This document shows positions 46,325 through 57,513 of a stretch of 64,000 nt of DNA, piece after piece. The notes below the pieces were generated by a model, which worked only from the letters and a program-made list of their open reading frames with translations, did no database searches and was not told where the DNA came from. The position numbers and the translations under genes are program-made. Every line of letters starts with the position of its first letter. Position 1 is the stretch's first letter. This DNA comes from Clitoria ternatea (Eukaryota > Streptophyta > Magnoliopsida > Fabales > Fabaceae): assembly GCA_037962975.1 (NCBI GenBank), contig CM075674.1:88180501-88244500 (forward strand), in the 5' to 3' direction.

Positions 46325-46790
46325 GGGGTTCGGTTTGTGGCCTTGAGGAAGGACCAGCCCTACAACCCATTTGGTCTTCGAATGGGGTTCGGTTTGTGGC
46401 CTTGAAAAAGGACCAGCCCTACAACCCATGTGATCTTCGAATGGGGTTCGGTTTGTGGCCTTGAAAAAGGACCAGCCCTACAACCCATGTTGTCTTCGAA
46501 TGGGGTTCGGTTTGTGGCCTTGAAAAAGGACCAGCCCTATAACCCATGTTGTCTTCGAATGGGGTTCGGTTTGTGGCCTTGAGGAAGGACCAGCCCTACA
46601 ACCCATGTTGTCTTCGAATGGGGTTCGGTTTGTGGCCTTGAAAAAGGACCAGCCCTACAACCCATGTTGTCTTCGAATGGGGTTCGGTTTGTGGCCTTGA
46701 AAAAGGACCAGCCCTACAACCCATTTGGTCTTCGAATGGGGTTCGGTTTGTGGCCTTGAGAAAGGACCAGCCCTACAACCCATTCCACCT
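46325..46790 (-). repeat. Exact 59-bp tandem array between convergent genes
   Basis: GGGGTTCGGTTTGTGGCCTT starts at 46325, 46384, 46443, 46502, 46561, 46620, 46679 and 46738, a constant 59-bp step over eight units. Units are nearly identical (AAAAAGG against AGGAAGG, and TGTTGTC against TTTGGTC variants). It lies between the stop of pol (47121) and the stop of the antisense gene (45612), which face each other. Confidence 0.95.
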
Positions 46791-46930
46791 CAAGGAGTTA
46801 CATCGTCAAAACACACGATGTGTGATTGAGATCATCCGTCCTGAGGGGTCTTCATCAGTCCCTCGAGGAGTTACATCATCAACTACAGAATTGGTAGTTA
46901 GATTCCTCCGTCCTGAGGTGTATGCGTATT
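46791..46930. repeat. Two-copy repeat next to the 59-bp array
   Basis: AAGGAGTTACATCGTCAA and GAGGAGTTACATCATCAA, with ATCCGTCCTGAGG and CTCCGTCCTGAGG following each, about 75 bp apart. Confidence 0.65.
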
Positions 46931-47120
46931 AAGCTACGGCTATAAATTGCAACACATAAGAAAAGTGAGAATGATAGGGCAGTTAAACTGTATTCTCATT
47001 AAGATTGAAAGTACATTACAAAAAGAGCGTAGTTGGGGTCATGCCTTGTTAAAACCTTCTTGAGAAAACCCAATGGGAAAAAACTCAAGTAAGGAAAAAG
47101 AGTACATGCCGTCTTACCAA

Positions 47121-50100
47121 CTAGCTGTAATAAACACGTAAGTTCTGGGTGTTCCATTTATTGCGGATTGGAGTTCCATCAAGTTCTTCCAACCGGTATG
47201 ACCCTTTTCCAGTCACTTCAGAAACTCTATAAGGACCTTCCCATGTCGATGCTAGCTTTCCTTGGTGAGCGAATTTATTCCCCACACTCGCCTTTCTCAA
47301 AACAAGATCTCCGGTGTTGAAAGCTCTGTACTGGACACGTTTATTATACCGGAGTGCTGCCTTTGCTTTTACTGTCTGATCTCTGACAAAAGCCTTTTCC
47401 CTTAACTCCTGGAGGACGTCCAGTTCTGATGCCAAATTGGCGTTGTTATCTTCAGCTGAAAAATACTCCACACGAGCCGATCTTGTTTGTAGCTCCACTG
47501 GAATCATCGCCTCAACCCCGTACGTCAACCGGTATAGGGATTCGTTAGTTGAAGAATGAGGCGTGGTGCGGTATGCCCATAAAACATGACATAGCTGGTC
47601 AGTCCATCCTCCCTTCGCTTCTCCCAGACGTTTCTTCAACCCCTTTAACACTTCTCGATTGGCTACCTCCGCTTGGCCATTGGTCTGAGGGTGTTCGACA
47701 GACGAAAATATCTGGATTGTCCCCAGTCCTTCAAGCAAATCTGTGAACTTCTTGTCTGTGAACTGGGTGTCGTTGTCAGTCACAATCCGCCCTGGCACCC
47801 CGAATCGAGCTATGATGTTTTCATACACGAAACGCCTTGTTCGCGCAGAAGTAATGTGCACTACGGGCTCAGCTTCGATCCATTTGGTGAAGTAATCCAC
47901 TCCCACGATCAAATATTTGATACCTCCTGGCGCAGTGGGGAATGGGCCCAAAATGTCAAGGCCCCACTGGTAAAACGGCCAAGGCACAGCGGACGAGGAA
48001 AGCTCTTGTGCCGGTGTATGGTGGAGGTTGGAAAATCTTTGACAAGCGTCGCATTTCTTTACAAAATCTGCAGAGTCTTGCTTCACGGTGGGCCACCAAT
48101 ATCCAGCCCTGAGGACCTTTCTCATTAGGCTTCGACCCCCAGCATGGTGCCCGCACTGCCCCTCGTGCACTTCCTCCAAAACCGCTTGAACCTCATCCTC
48201 TTTCAAACACAAAAGATATGGGACAGAGAATCCCCTTTTGTAGAGAACACCATCAACCATAGTAAAATATGGTAACTCCCTCTTCACTCGTCTCCTCTCC
48301 TTCTCATCAGTGGGAAGTTGACCATCAGCCAGATAGCGAATATAGGGGATGACCCAAGAATCCTCATATGGATAGCTCACCATGACAACATTCAGAGAAG
48401 GGTACAGAGGTATGCTAGGTGATGTCAAAGTGCTTTGAACCACCGTTGTTGTACTGCCGGGCTGCTTTGTACTTGCAAGTCTTGACAAGATATCCGCTCT
48501 GGTGTTTTCCTCTCTGGGCACATGCTTGAACTCTAAAACTTCAAATCTTCCCTTCAACTCATTAACACAATTTAAGTACAATTGAAGTTATGGCTCCTTC
48601 GCTTGGTACTCCCCCTGGATCTGCGAAATCACCAATTGAGAATCACTACACAGTGTGACTGCTGATGCTCCGATGTCAATCGCCGCACGGAGACCGGCCA
48701 AGCATGCTTCGTATTCAGCCTGGTTATTGGAGGTCTTAAAATTGAATCGGAGGGAAATTTCTAGGTGTACACCATCATCACTTTCTACCACAACACCTGC
48801 TCCACAACCTTTGCTATTCGACGATCCATCAACCTAAATGGTCCAATGCGCTCGAGGGGTGGCAGGGTCCGCCCCAGTCATCTCCACAACAAAATCAGCC
48901 AACACTTGCGCCTTGATGGCTCCTCGAGGCTCATACGAAATTTCAAATTCAGACAACTCGATAGACCATTTTATCATCCTTCCGGCGAGGTCTGGCTTGC
49001 TAAGCACTGAACGGAGAGGCAAATCCGTTCTCACCAGTACTGAGTGCGCGTGGAAATAGGGCCTCAACTGTCGCGATGCCCACACGACTGCTAGAGCAGC
49101 TTTCTCAATCTTCTGATACCTTCCTTCCGCCCCCTGAAACGTCTTACTAGTAAAGTACACCGGCCTCTGCCCTTCAGGGGTTTCTTTAACCAAGGCCACG
49201 CCTAGGGCTTCATCAGAGATTGCTAAATACAAGATCAAAGTCTCACCAGGGTCAGGCTTAACCAAAATTGGTGGACTCGAGAGAACGGCCTTGAGTTGCT
49301 GGAAGGCTTGTTCTTGCTCCTCTCCCCATTCAAAATTCTTGTGTTTCTTCAACGCCTTATACAGGGGAAGGGATCTGTGTGCCATTTTGGGCATGAAACG
49401 AGCCAGAGCGGCTACCTTCCCATTCAATGATTGGACTTCCCTCAGGCTCTTGGGGCTCTGCATATCCAAGATTGCTTGACACTTCCCAGGGTTAGCCTCA
49501 ATACCTCGCTGGGTCAACATGAATCCCAAGAATTTCCCAGCTGGAACGGCAAAGGTGCATTTTAAGGGGTTTAACCTCATGTTGTACTGTCGAAGCCTAG
49601 TGAAAACTTAGCGCAGATCTTCAATGTGGTCTCCTCCAGCGGGCGTTTTAGCTATAATATCATCGATATAAACTTCGACCAGCCTGGTGTGCATCCCTTC
49701 AAAGACTTTGTTAATCATGCGCTGATAGGTAGCGCCGACGTTCTTCAATCCAAAAGGCATGACGGTGTAGCAGAAAACACCGCGGTCATTGATAAAGGCA
49801 GTTTTCTCTTGGTCTCCCTCCCACATTGGAATCTGGTTATACCCCGAATAAGCATCCATGAAACTGAGGTACTGGTAACCAGATGAATCATCCACCATAC
49901 GATCAATGTTGGGCAGGGGATATGGATCCTTGGGGCAGCAACGGTTAAGATCCACATAATCTGTGCACATTCTCCATTTGCCATTAGCTTTCTGCACCAT
50001 AACTACATTAGAAAGCCAAGAAGAGTAGCGTATCTCTCTTATAAAGCCCGCTTTCAACAACTCCTCTGTCTGCTCACAAGCTACCCTCTGCTTCTCCGGT

Positions 50101-52595
50101 CCCAACCTCCTCTTCTTCTGGGCCACCCGTCTTGTTTCAGGGTACACAACAAGCTTGTGGCAACAGAAATCAGGGTCCATCCCAGGCATGTCTGCTGCTG
50201 TCCATGCGAAAAGATCCTTGAACTCCTGTAGAAGGGCTAATAAGCGTTGATCCATAGCAAACTCCAGCTTATCATTGATGTGCGTGACCTTCTCTGGGGA
50301 ATCCCCTAAGACAACATCCCTGGAACCACCATCCGGTGTGGGCTTAGAGGGATTGAGTGGATCAATCTTCAATTCCGCTCTGGGGTCCAGATCAATTAGA
50401 CTGACAGACCCTGCCGCTGTTCCTCCATCGTTCAGTTTCCTCTTCTTGTTGAATGCTTCCAACTTGACCATGTTGAGGCTCAGGTTATAACAATATCGAG
50501 CCATCTCCTGATCACCACGGAGGGAGGACACACTGTTGTCCTTGTCAATAAATTTGATCAAGAGGTGAGGAGTGGATACAATTGCTTCCATCGCATTCAG
50601 TGTAGGACGGCCTATGATACCGTTGTATGGGGATTCCACATCAATCACCAGAATTCTTGACTTGACTGTTCTCGCTCCAGGCTCTCCTTCAAAAGAAATC
50701 AGAGTGTCAAGATACCCCTTGGTGGGTTGCTTGGCTCCATTAAACACTGTGAGTTCTTGCGTGTAAGGTTGTAAATCTGCATCATTGAAACCCATTCGTT
50801 TGAAACAATTATAAAAGATAACATCACAAGAACTTCCCTGATCGACGAAGATCCTCTTGACATCCTTGTTGGCTATGACTGCCACGATAACTACTGCATC
50901 ATCACCTCCTGGAATTGTTGGGCCAAAGTCATCATCAGTAAATGACACCGTCAGAGCTGCCATACCGTCCCTGAAAGGGCGGTTATCCCTTGGTTTGCCC
51001 TGGACAGACAGAATCATCCTGTGGTGATTCTTCCATGCTGTGATTAATGCTCCTCCTCCCGCAAATCCTCCAGCTATCATCTCAATCACTTCCCGTCTGC
51101 CCTGCCTCTGCTGCTGGGGCATGTTATTTTGTTGGGCATCTCCAGCAATCACTACTCCCTTCTGCTTTTCAGCTGCAGTGAACTTCCTTGCTGGATTACG
51201 TGTATTATCATCTTCGTCATCAGGATCTCTACTCCTTTTTTCCATCCTCTGAGGCTCATCTACAGATTTCTCCTTGAACAAATACTGCTTCAGCTTTCCT
51301 TCTCGAATGAGAGTTTCCACCGTATTCTTTAATGCCTTGCACTCATCAGTATTGTGTCCTGTCTGTTCATGGAAAGTGCAATACTTGCGTGGGTTACCAC
51401 CCCTCTTGACTGGGGATGGTTTCCTTATACCAAAGACGTTCAACGTTGGCCAACCAACCTCCCTCATGATTTGGGAGTGCCTGGTGTTCAACGGAGCATA
51501 GTTGTTGAACGATGATACACGCCTATCTCGTGGATGCGGGCGAGCGTTTACAAAGTCTTCTCTAAAAGCATGCTTCTCAGGTCTCACTCTCTCCTTTTCT
51601 CTCCGTGGCTGCTGAGTAGGTGCTGAAGGCTTCATTCTTGTTGCGGTTTCCTCCAGATGCATCTCTATGCCCACGTATTTGGAAGCTTTTCTTCGAAACT
51701 CCTCGAAGGTTGTTGGGGGGCTCTTTGCCAAAGATAGGGCAAAGGCTGAACTAGGCTGAAGAGCTTCCACTACAATATGAAGTTGTATGGCCTCCGTGAG
51801 GTTGGGGACCAAAGCTGCCTCCTTATAAAACCTTTTCAAGAACTCCTTAAGAGTTTCAGTTTCTCCCTGCCTTATCTGGGCCAGGGTGTGAGAAGTTCTT
51901 GGGATATCCCTAGAGATGACAAAATGGCTTTCAAATGCAGCGGCCATTTCCTCCCAAGAGTCTATAGATCCTGAGGGTAAGCTTTTAAACCAGCTGAGAG
52001 CCTCCTCTGTTAGTGTTCTTGGGAACATCCTACACATAACATCTTCATCTGCTCCCAAATACATAGCTTCATACACATAAGCATCCAAATGCTTAGTGGG
52101 ATCGGTTTCTCCATTATACTTCCCTATCGACAGTGGCTGAGTTATTTGAAAATGTTTCGGGATGGCAATGCTCATCAGCCTTCTTGAGAAAGGGACACTG
52201 AACTTGTACGTCCCTGAAGTCACCACCGCCTGCTCCCTTCTCCTGGTACTGACTCTATCACCAGAGTCTTGAGTCTGCTCTCTCTCTTCATACGTGGGGA
52301 TCTTCGAATACTGGAGGGCTGTAGATCTGCCCCTCGCTGATGCGTGGTGAGTCTCTTCTGCATGGGACGTTACCCTGTCCCCAGCTTCTCCTTTCTCCCG
52401 CTTCAACTCCATCAGCTCCTCCCTGAGTTGCCTGATAACCTCATCGCGAGGGTCAGGCGTTTGCACTTGCACCATCCTCCGGGTTTGAGTTACAGGGGAC
52501 TCGAAGACAAGTCTCCTTCCAGTCTGTTGATGGGTCACATCCTCCACGTGACCATCAACGAAATCTCTCCCTTCACCTTCCATCGTGACAACCAA
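47121..52595 (-). pseudogene. Tat gag-pol polyprotein with three in-frame stops
   Basis: One minus-strand frame of 1,825 codons from the ATG at 52595, without frameshifts, broken only by stops at 49608-49610, 48834-48836 and 48588-48590. Domains in order: gag (about residues 150-310, GKYNGETDPTKHLDAYV, then ALSWFKSLPSGSIDSWEE); knuckle-like CTFHEQTGHNTDEC near residue 410; protease FVDQGSSCDVIF near 582; RT ending at YIDD near 976 (PFGLKNVGATYQRM precedes it); Ty3-type RNase H; a second RNase H with VDGSS and YEACLAGL; integrase with the HHCC zinc finger (HEGQCGHHAGG, CDACQRF) and catalytic residues in GLDILGPF, TDNDTQF and GQAEV. The first stop probably replaces a Gln (LR-stop-VFTRL, family LRQVF; CAA to TAA). 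As it stands no full polyprotein can be made. Confidence 0.9.
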
Positions 52596-52624
52596 ACTTC
52601 TGCGAAAATGGGAATAACTCTAAC

Positions 52625-52644
52625 GTGTCCCACTGGGCGTGCCA
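52625..52644 (-). other. Primer-binding site of the Tat element
   Basis: The minus strand reads TGGCACGCCCAGTGGGACAC one base after the 5' LTR. TGG pairs with a tRNA 3' CCA. The cognate tRNA was not assigned. It differs from the site of the non-autonomous element at 35407. Confidence 0.75.
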
Positions 52645-52645
52645 A

Positions 52646-53444
52646 TGAACTGGTCTGAACCGGGGTCTAGGATCCGGTGTGGGACCAGCCACAAGAATAT
52701 AGGTGTTTTTAGGGTTTGCACACCGAAACAGTGAGTATCCGGTGTATTAATCCGGTCTCTCAGTGGGAGAAGCCGGTCTTGTTGTCCTGGAGATCCTTCA
52801 CACTAACGTTTCACGTTGCAGGGGGCGAAAGGTGGTGCCACCTGCGAAGATTCTCCGACGCTTAAGTTAGAAGAGTGTAAGAACTCAGTGAATGCTCAAG
52901 CGATGTAATAGTAAAGTGTAAGTTAGAACAACATAACCTTGCATGTGTCTTGAAATGAGCTATTTATAGTTGAACGTAGGAAATGAATCGTTGGGTGCAA
53001 GTGGGCCCCTTGGTTCTGATAGCGTGTGAAGTGTGTCAATCAAAGTGGCTCAGTACTCAGAGTGTGTCAGGGGGGTAGGTCAATTATCAGAGTACGATCC
53101 CATAGGAAGAAGAGAGGATAATCACCTTTCCGCATAATCTGCTGACACATGTACTTGCTTTCTGAGGCCATTGACGTGACATATTTTGCTACATTCAGTA
53201 TCTTCGCTGATAAGTTATTAGGGGCTCTTATCTCGCTGTGACTGAGAAACTAACAGTTATATAAGTGTTCTGTGAAAATGAACAATGATCCGCTATAGAG
53301 AAAATAAGTGGGGCGGTTGTGAGATGAGAACGGAAGGCCAGACATCGGATATCCGGTGTGGTAATGTTGAACAAAGACACCGGTTTTCCTTATATGAGGT
53401 CACTCTGACGTCACAAGATCGAGGCCGGTATCTAGACCGGATCA
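52646..53444 (-). repeat. 5' LTR of the Tat element
   Basis: 799 bp, nearly identical to 41461-42260. About 13 differences and one single-base indel were seen by eye. Confidence 0.95.
52961..52968 (-). promoter_or_regulatory. TATA box of the Tat LTR promoter
   Basis: The minus strand reads TATAAATA in the context AACTATAAATAGCTC, about 480 bp into the LTR. This would place the RNA start near 52930 and give an R-U5 of about 285 bp. Confidence 0.6.
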
Positions 53445-54349
53445 TTTATGTTAGGGATCTATGGAAAGTGGTTTTCAGTTAAAAAGATGCTTGTAGCTCT
53501 AGATATGCTCAAAATACAGAAGTATGTTCATGATGAAAATCTGTTAACTATGAAATCCGAATCTTATTTTTAAAACTGGGAATTTTGTGGTGAGAATTAG
53601 TGGTTGGTGCCTTCATAAAAGTTGTAGATATTTGTGTTAAGAATAATTTAGAACTGTTTTCATGCCAAAATTGTTTTTGTAGCTCCAGAAATATTGAAAA
53701 TACTAACCTGTGTACGTTTTAAAAATCCTCTTTGAGGCAGTTTTGTATTCTGTGAATAAGTGATGTTTCTGTTTAGACTTTGAATTTATGGTCTTCATGA
53801 AAGTTGTAGATATTTATGTTATTAAGCTATAGAAAGTGGAATCACATGAAAAGGATTTGATTTGCTCATGTTATTACTGTTTTACTAACATATATTGCTG
53901 TTAGAAATGCTGTAATTTGCTTATAATGGTTATTATGGATAAAAATGATATTTTCTCTATGGGTAACAATTTATTATTGAATTCTTGAGTGATTATGAAG
54001 TATTATGAATGTTGATGAGTGTCTAATGAGCATCATTCAGTTTGTGTATTTTGGTGGTGAATAATTATGAATGACTAAATTAATATATATACATGAATGC
54101 CTTACGGTTATTGATATATGTGGTTGAAACAGTAAATCCATGATTCTGAAAATTATTATATGTGATGTGTCCTTTGAGGACTTGTGGTTTTCCAAGTGGT
54201 TTTGGAAATTGATATATCATGGTATGTTAAATGATAAAGAGAATTAAAGACATTCATGCATCATAAGCATTTGGACGCACCATGGAATTTAGGGGTTCCA
54301 TGATTGCCTACCCTGGTGGGGGGTTACTCTATGATGAGTTTAAGCCCTA

Positions 54350-54535
54350 TTTTCACAAGAACCATGGAAGTGTAGGGATCCATGGTTGTGCAAATTCCTA
54401 CTGGTATACCTATTTCTGCAGGAGCCATGAAAGTGTAGGGATTCATGGTTATGCTAATTCCTACTTGTGCACTTAATTTCACAGGAGCCATGAAAGTGTA
54501 GGGATTCATGGTTATGCTAATTCCTACTGGAGTCT
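54350..54535 (+). repeat. 63-bp tandem repeats in LTR B
   Basis: Three units with GCCATGAAAGTGTAGGGATT and CATGGTTATGCTAATTCCTA, starting near 54362, 54424 and 54487, with a weaker fourth just upstream. Confidence 0.85.
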
Positions 54536-57370
54536 TTTTGAGACTTTTTACTGCAGTATTCCCACCAAACCAAATGGATCCAGCATGACATCATATGACT
54601 AATTAAAGATTTATAAATGAACTTGTTTGGCATATTCATCATATCATTATGCCTTGTTGGTTGTGTTTGTGAAATTTTATTTATTTTATATTTATTCTAT
54701 ATTCTGTCTCACTCTTACATTAATTTTTACAGTGAATGCTACACAGAATGAAGAGTGATGCCATGAATGGAGTTTACGTGATTTATTGCTTAGAATTTGA
54801 CTTTATTTTATTTTGATGGGTTGTAATAATATAATGTTTCATGTACTGTATTTTTCTAAATCGTTTCCGCTATATATAAATATTTCATGACTATGATTAT
54901 CCACGACTAGTATGTATGATAATAATCCACGTTTATCAACTTTTACATGACTTATTACAAATTTCAAAAATGATTTTTAAAACGTGAAAAATTTATTTGG
55001 AAAATTATACGGGACGTCACAGATCCCCTCGGTTATTCCACTCGGAATCTATAGACTTTTCCTCACACGGAGTATTTTTCCCAGTTTAACATCACTCGGT
55101 GTATTTCGACTTCATTTCCATTGGAGAGGTTCTACCCATTCTTCACTCGGCATATTTCAATTTTCCTCACTCGGGAATACTTTACTAGGTTAGGGCTCAT
55201 TTAAAGGTTTTATAACCTCATTCACTCGGAATGCTCTAACTCCTTTTCACTCGGGAGACTTCACTCGGTTAAGCTCTACTCGGTATTATCTGGATCCTAT
55301 TCCCTCGGAATAAGTTACTAAGATAGGTCTGACTCAGAACCATTTGACCGTTCTACCCTTGAAAGAAATTCACTCGGTCGGCTCTCACTTGGAAGTATTC
55401 AACCATTCACCAATCGGGAGGATACATTCAACTATCTTCCCACTCCACAACACATTGACCAGCCTTCCCTCGGAAGTGGTCTTAATGAACATCACTCACT
55501 CGGAATTGGTTTAACCCTTCTTCATTCGGAAGAGGATCTCCAGTTTAGCATCACACGTCATTACTTAGCTATCCTTTACTCAGAATCATGCAATCCCTAT
55601 TTGCTCAGCAGAATATAGGTGTGTATAACTTAGACATTCACCTACATCATTACTCACTGGATAAATAAACACTTAGCATTATATATATATAAGTATAATT
55701 TTACTCTCAAGTCCGAGAGAGTTCAAGTCATACACACTTAAACAAAAAGTTATACTAAGAGCCAGCCAAGGCTATATCCAAACCATTTACACAATATGTA
55801 CACATATATATATATTCTTCCACTGTACAGGTGCACTTCACAAAGATTAGAGCTCTTCCATCATTCACCATCTCGTGTAATATCCACTGAAATATAGCCA
55901 CAGTAGGGGTGAATATTTTACATATTAAATGACAGTTATTGACTCGGATTAATCCTCATAACCAGGCAATATCATATATCAATAATCAATAACATACACA
56001 CTGCCATTCAATAGGATCACATTCAAAGCATCATTCAGTCAGAATCTATACAGTTAACTCTCGGCTATACTAAACATATTATTCTCAATAACATTGATAC
56101 ATATACATGCAAGTCACATTGCAGTCAGCAACAATTATAAGTATGCATATATTCATTCACTCGGATCCGATTACTTATCATTAGCTCTTATATTGCAACA
56201 TGGCTCTCAGCCTTTTATTCAGCTCTCAGCTGATCCGGCCGTTTTACTGGTACCAAACCGTTTGCCCTCACATGTGACATAAACACTCTCAGCGTCAACG
56301 GCAGTGTCACGGGCAGCCCTGAGTCCCACTCAGTTGGCTTGCCTTGAGTCCCACTCAAGGTCTTTAATGGCATCTCATACATATATTTACCGATTCAAAT
56401 ACTAGCGTCACACGCCAAATGCTCTCAGCATCCTCACCGATGCATCTCATGCAGTATATTCTCATTGAATTATAAATAGAATCGGTATAACCACATTCAC
56501 AATATTAACTCATGCATCCCATGCATCATATGATAAAGTCACACACAAAAATCACCATGGTAACACATGTCACATACACTCAACCTTTTTCTTACAGTAC
56601 ACGCATCTTATGCAGTCAGCATTCACACCATCTGAACTCAATAAGGTAGGCTCTCATCTCATGCAATCAGCGTTCAGACTAATAGTAACATGCATCTCAT
56701 ATAAATCACACACAGAAATCAACAACAATCCCTTAACACATATATCTCATGCAATCACTCAGCATTCTCAAGATTATCAACATGCACTTCATGGACGGAG
56801 AATCGACATGCATTTCACAACTCACAGCTATCACACATCCGGGCATTACATAATCATTTACTCAATAGGAATACAACTAATCACGCATTTCAAATCATAA
56901 CATCCAACATGACATTATCACCCGGAACCCGTCCATAAACCACGCATTTGAGATATAAAATACCCCCTACCTACTGAAGAACTCAGAAGCTCCTCGAGCT
57001 ACAATGCTTGACCGATCACTCCTTTCGGTCACTCCTTCCCACTAGACAACCTTCGAACTCAGTCGTCGACTCTGTTATCAGCTTTGGAAGGACCAAAAGC
57101 TATCCCCTTCTTTGAGTAGTTCGTCTCAGCAACAGTAGACTACTTCCACAGCTCCTAAGCACTTCTCGCTACAGACTTCCCCCATTGAGACTCTGACAGC
57201 TTCAGGTGGGAGAAAAGGAAGAAGGTGAGAAGACGACAAAGAGGAAGAAAAGGAACTGGGAAGGGAAACAGAACAACGTCTCTGTATCCTCGAGGGAAAG
57301 CTCTCAACTCTCTCTCAATTCTCTTTTAACTCGACGCGAATGAAAATGAGTGAAAGAGAAAGGACCGAAC

Positions 57371-57380
57371 CCTTTTTATA
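57371..57380 (-). promoter_or_regulatory. TATA box of LTR A
   Basis: The minus strand reads TATAAAAAGG about 130 bp from the LTR start, followed by a pyrimidine-rich leader (TCCTTTCTCTTTCACTC). Typical for a plant LTR promoter; whether it is active is unknown. Confidence 0.55.
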
Positions 57381-57513
57381 CCACCAGGGGTATATGCGTC
57401 ATTTCTCTCTGGCCACTTTGTGTTAATCAACCTTCAGCCTAATCTGAAATTAACTTTAATTAATGGCTAATCTCAGCCGGTAATTAAATCAAAAATTAGG
57501 ATGTTACAATTGG

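Larger units (their letters stand above)
41456..53449 (-). mobile_element. Near-intact Tat-lineage Ty3/gypsy retrotransposon
   Basis: The element at 41461-53444 (11,984 bp) has LTRs of 800 and 799 bp and a perfect 5-bp target duplication, TTTAT (41456-41460 and 53445-53449). It is oriented minus: 5' LTR 53444-52646, primer-binding site, gag-pol 52595-47121, then a long 3' region with an exact 59-bp tandem array and a split gene on the opposite strand, polypurine tract, 3' LTR. The LTRs differ at about a dozen positions by eye, mostly transitions, pointing to a fairly recent insertion. Two RNase H-like domains in pol and the antisense extra gene are Tat-lineage features. Confidence 0.9.
40892..53985 (+). 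repeat. 183-bp tandem repeats in LTR B, split by the Tat insertion
   Basis: The phrase AAAGTTGTAGATATTT or a close variant starts at 40892, 41076, 41260, 41442, 53617 and 53800. Spacing is 182-184 bp, and also about 185 bp across the insertion when the Tat element is removed. Each unit also has a CAAAATACT(A/G) phrase. Six units; the fourth received the insertion. Only 40892-41460 and 53450-53985 belong to this repeat. Confidence 0.8.
39110..55021 (+). mobile_element. Solo LTR B (middle level of the nest)
   Basis: Starts TGTAACATCCTG at 39110 and ends GGGACGTCACA at 55021. The inverted ends agree except at positions explained by CpG decay. A perfect 5-bp duplication, GATCC, occurs at 39105-39109 and 55022-55026; removing B rejoins the CACTCGG-rich text of LTR A. 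Without the Tat element at 41461-53444 and its extra TTTAT, it is about 3.9 kb. It has dense CCGAGTGA words (39300-40130), three hairpins, a likely promoter, and 183-bp and 63-bp tandem repeats. No second LTR or coding sequence was found. Confidence 0.75.
38686..57508 (-). mobile_element. Solo LTR A (outermost level of a three-level nest)
   Basis: On the minus strand the LTR starts TGTAACATCCTAATTT (57508 downward) and ends CAGGTTGTTTCA (at 38686), giving imperfect terminal inverted repeats. The flanks GTTGG (38681-38685) and ATTGG (57509-57513) match at 4 of 5 positions. Excluding the nested insertion at 39110-55021 and its extra TSD copy, it is about 2.9 kb. No second LTR or internal coding region is present, so I read it as a solo LTR. 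Its interior holds many CACTCGG words (plus-strand reading). The size, ends and CT-rich leader suggest a Ty3/gypsy chromovirus, but that is inference. Confidence 0.6.

Noticed and set aside
47549..51974. Plus-strand open frames opposite gag-pol
   Set aside because: Shadows of the conserved pol reading frame.
39204..55021. LTR B starting at TGTAATATCCC (39204) instead of 39110
   Set aside because: The flank there does not match GATCC at the right end, whereas 39105-39109 does.
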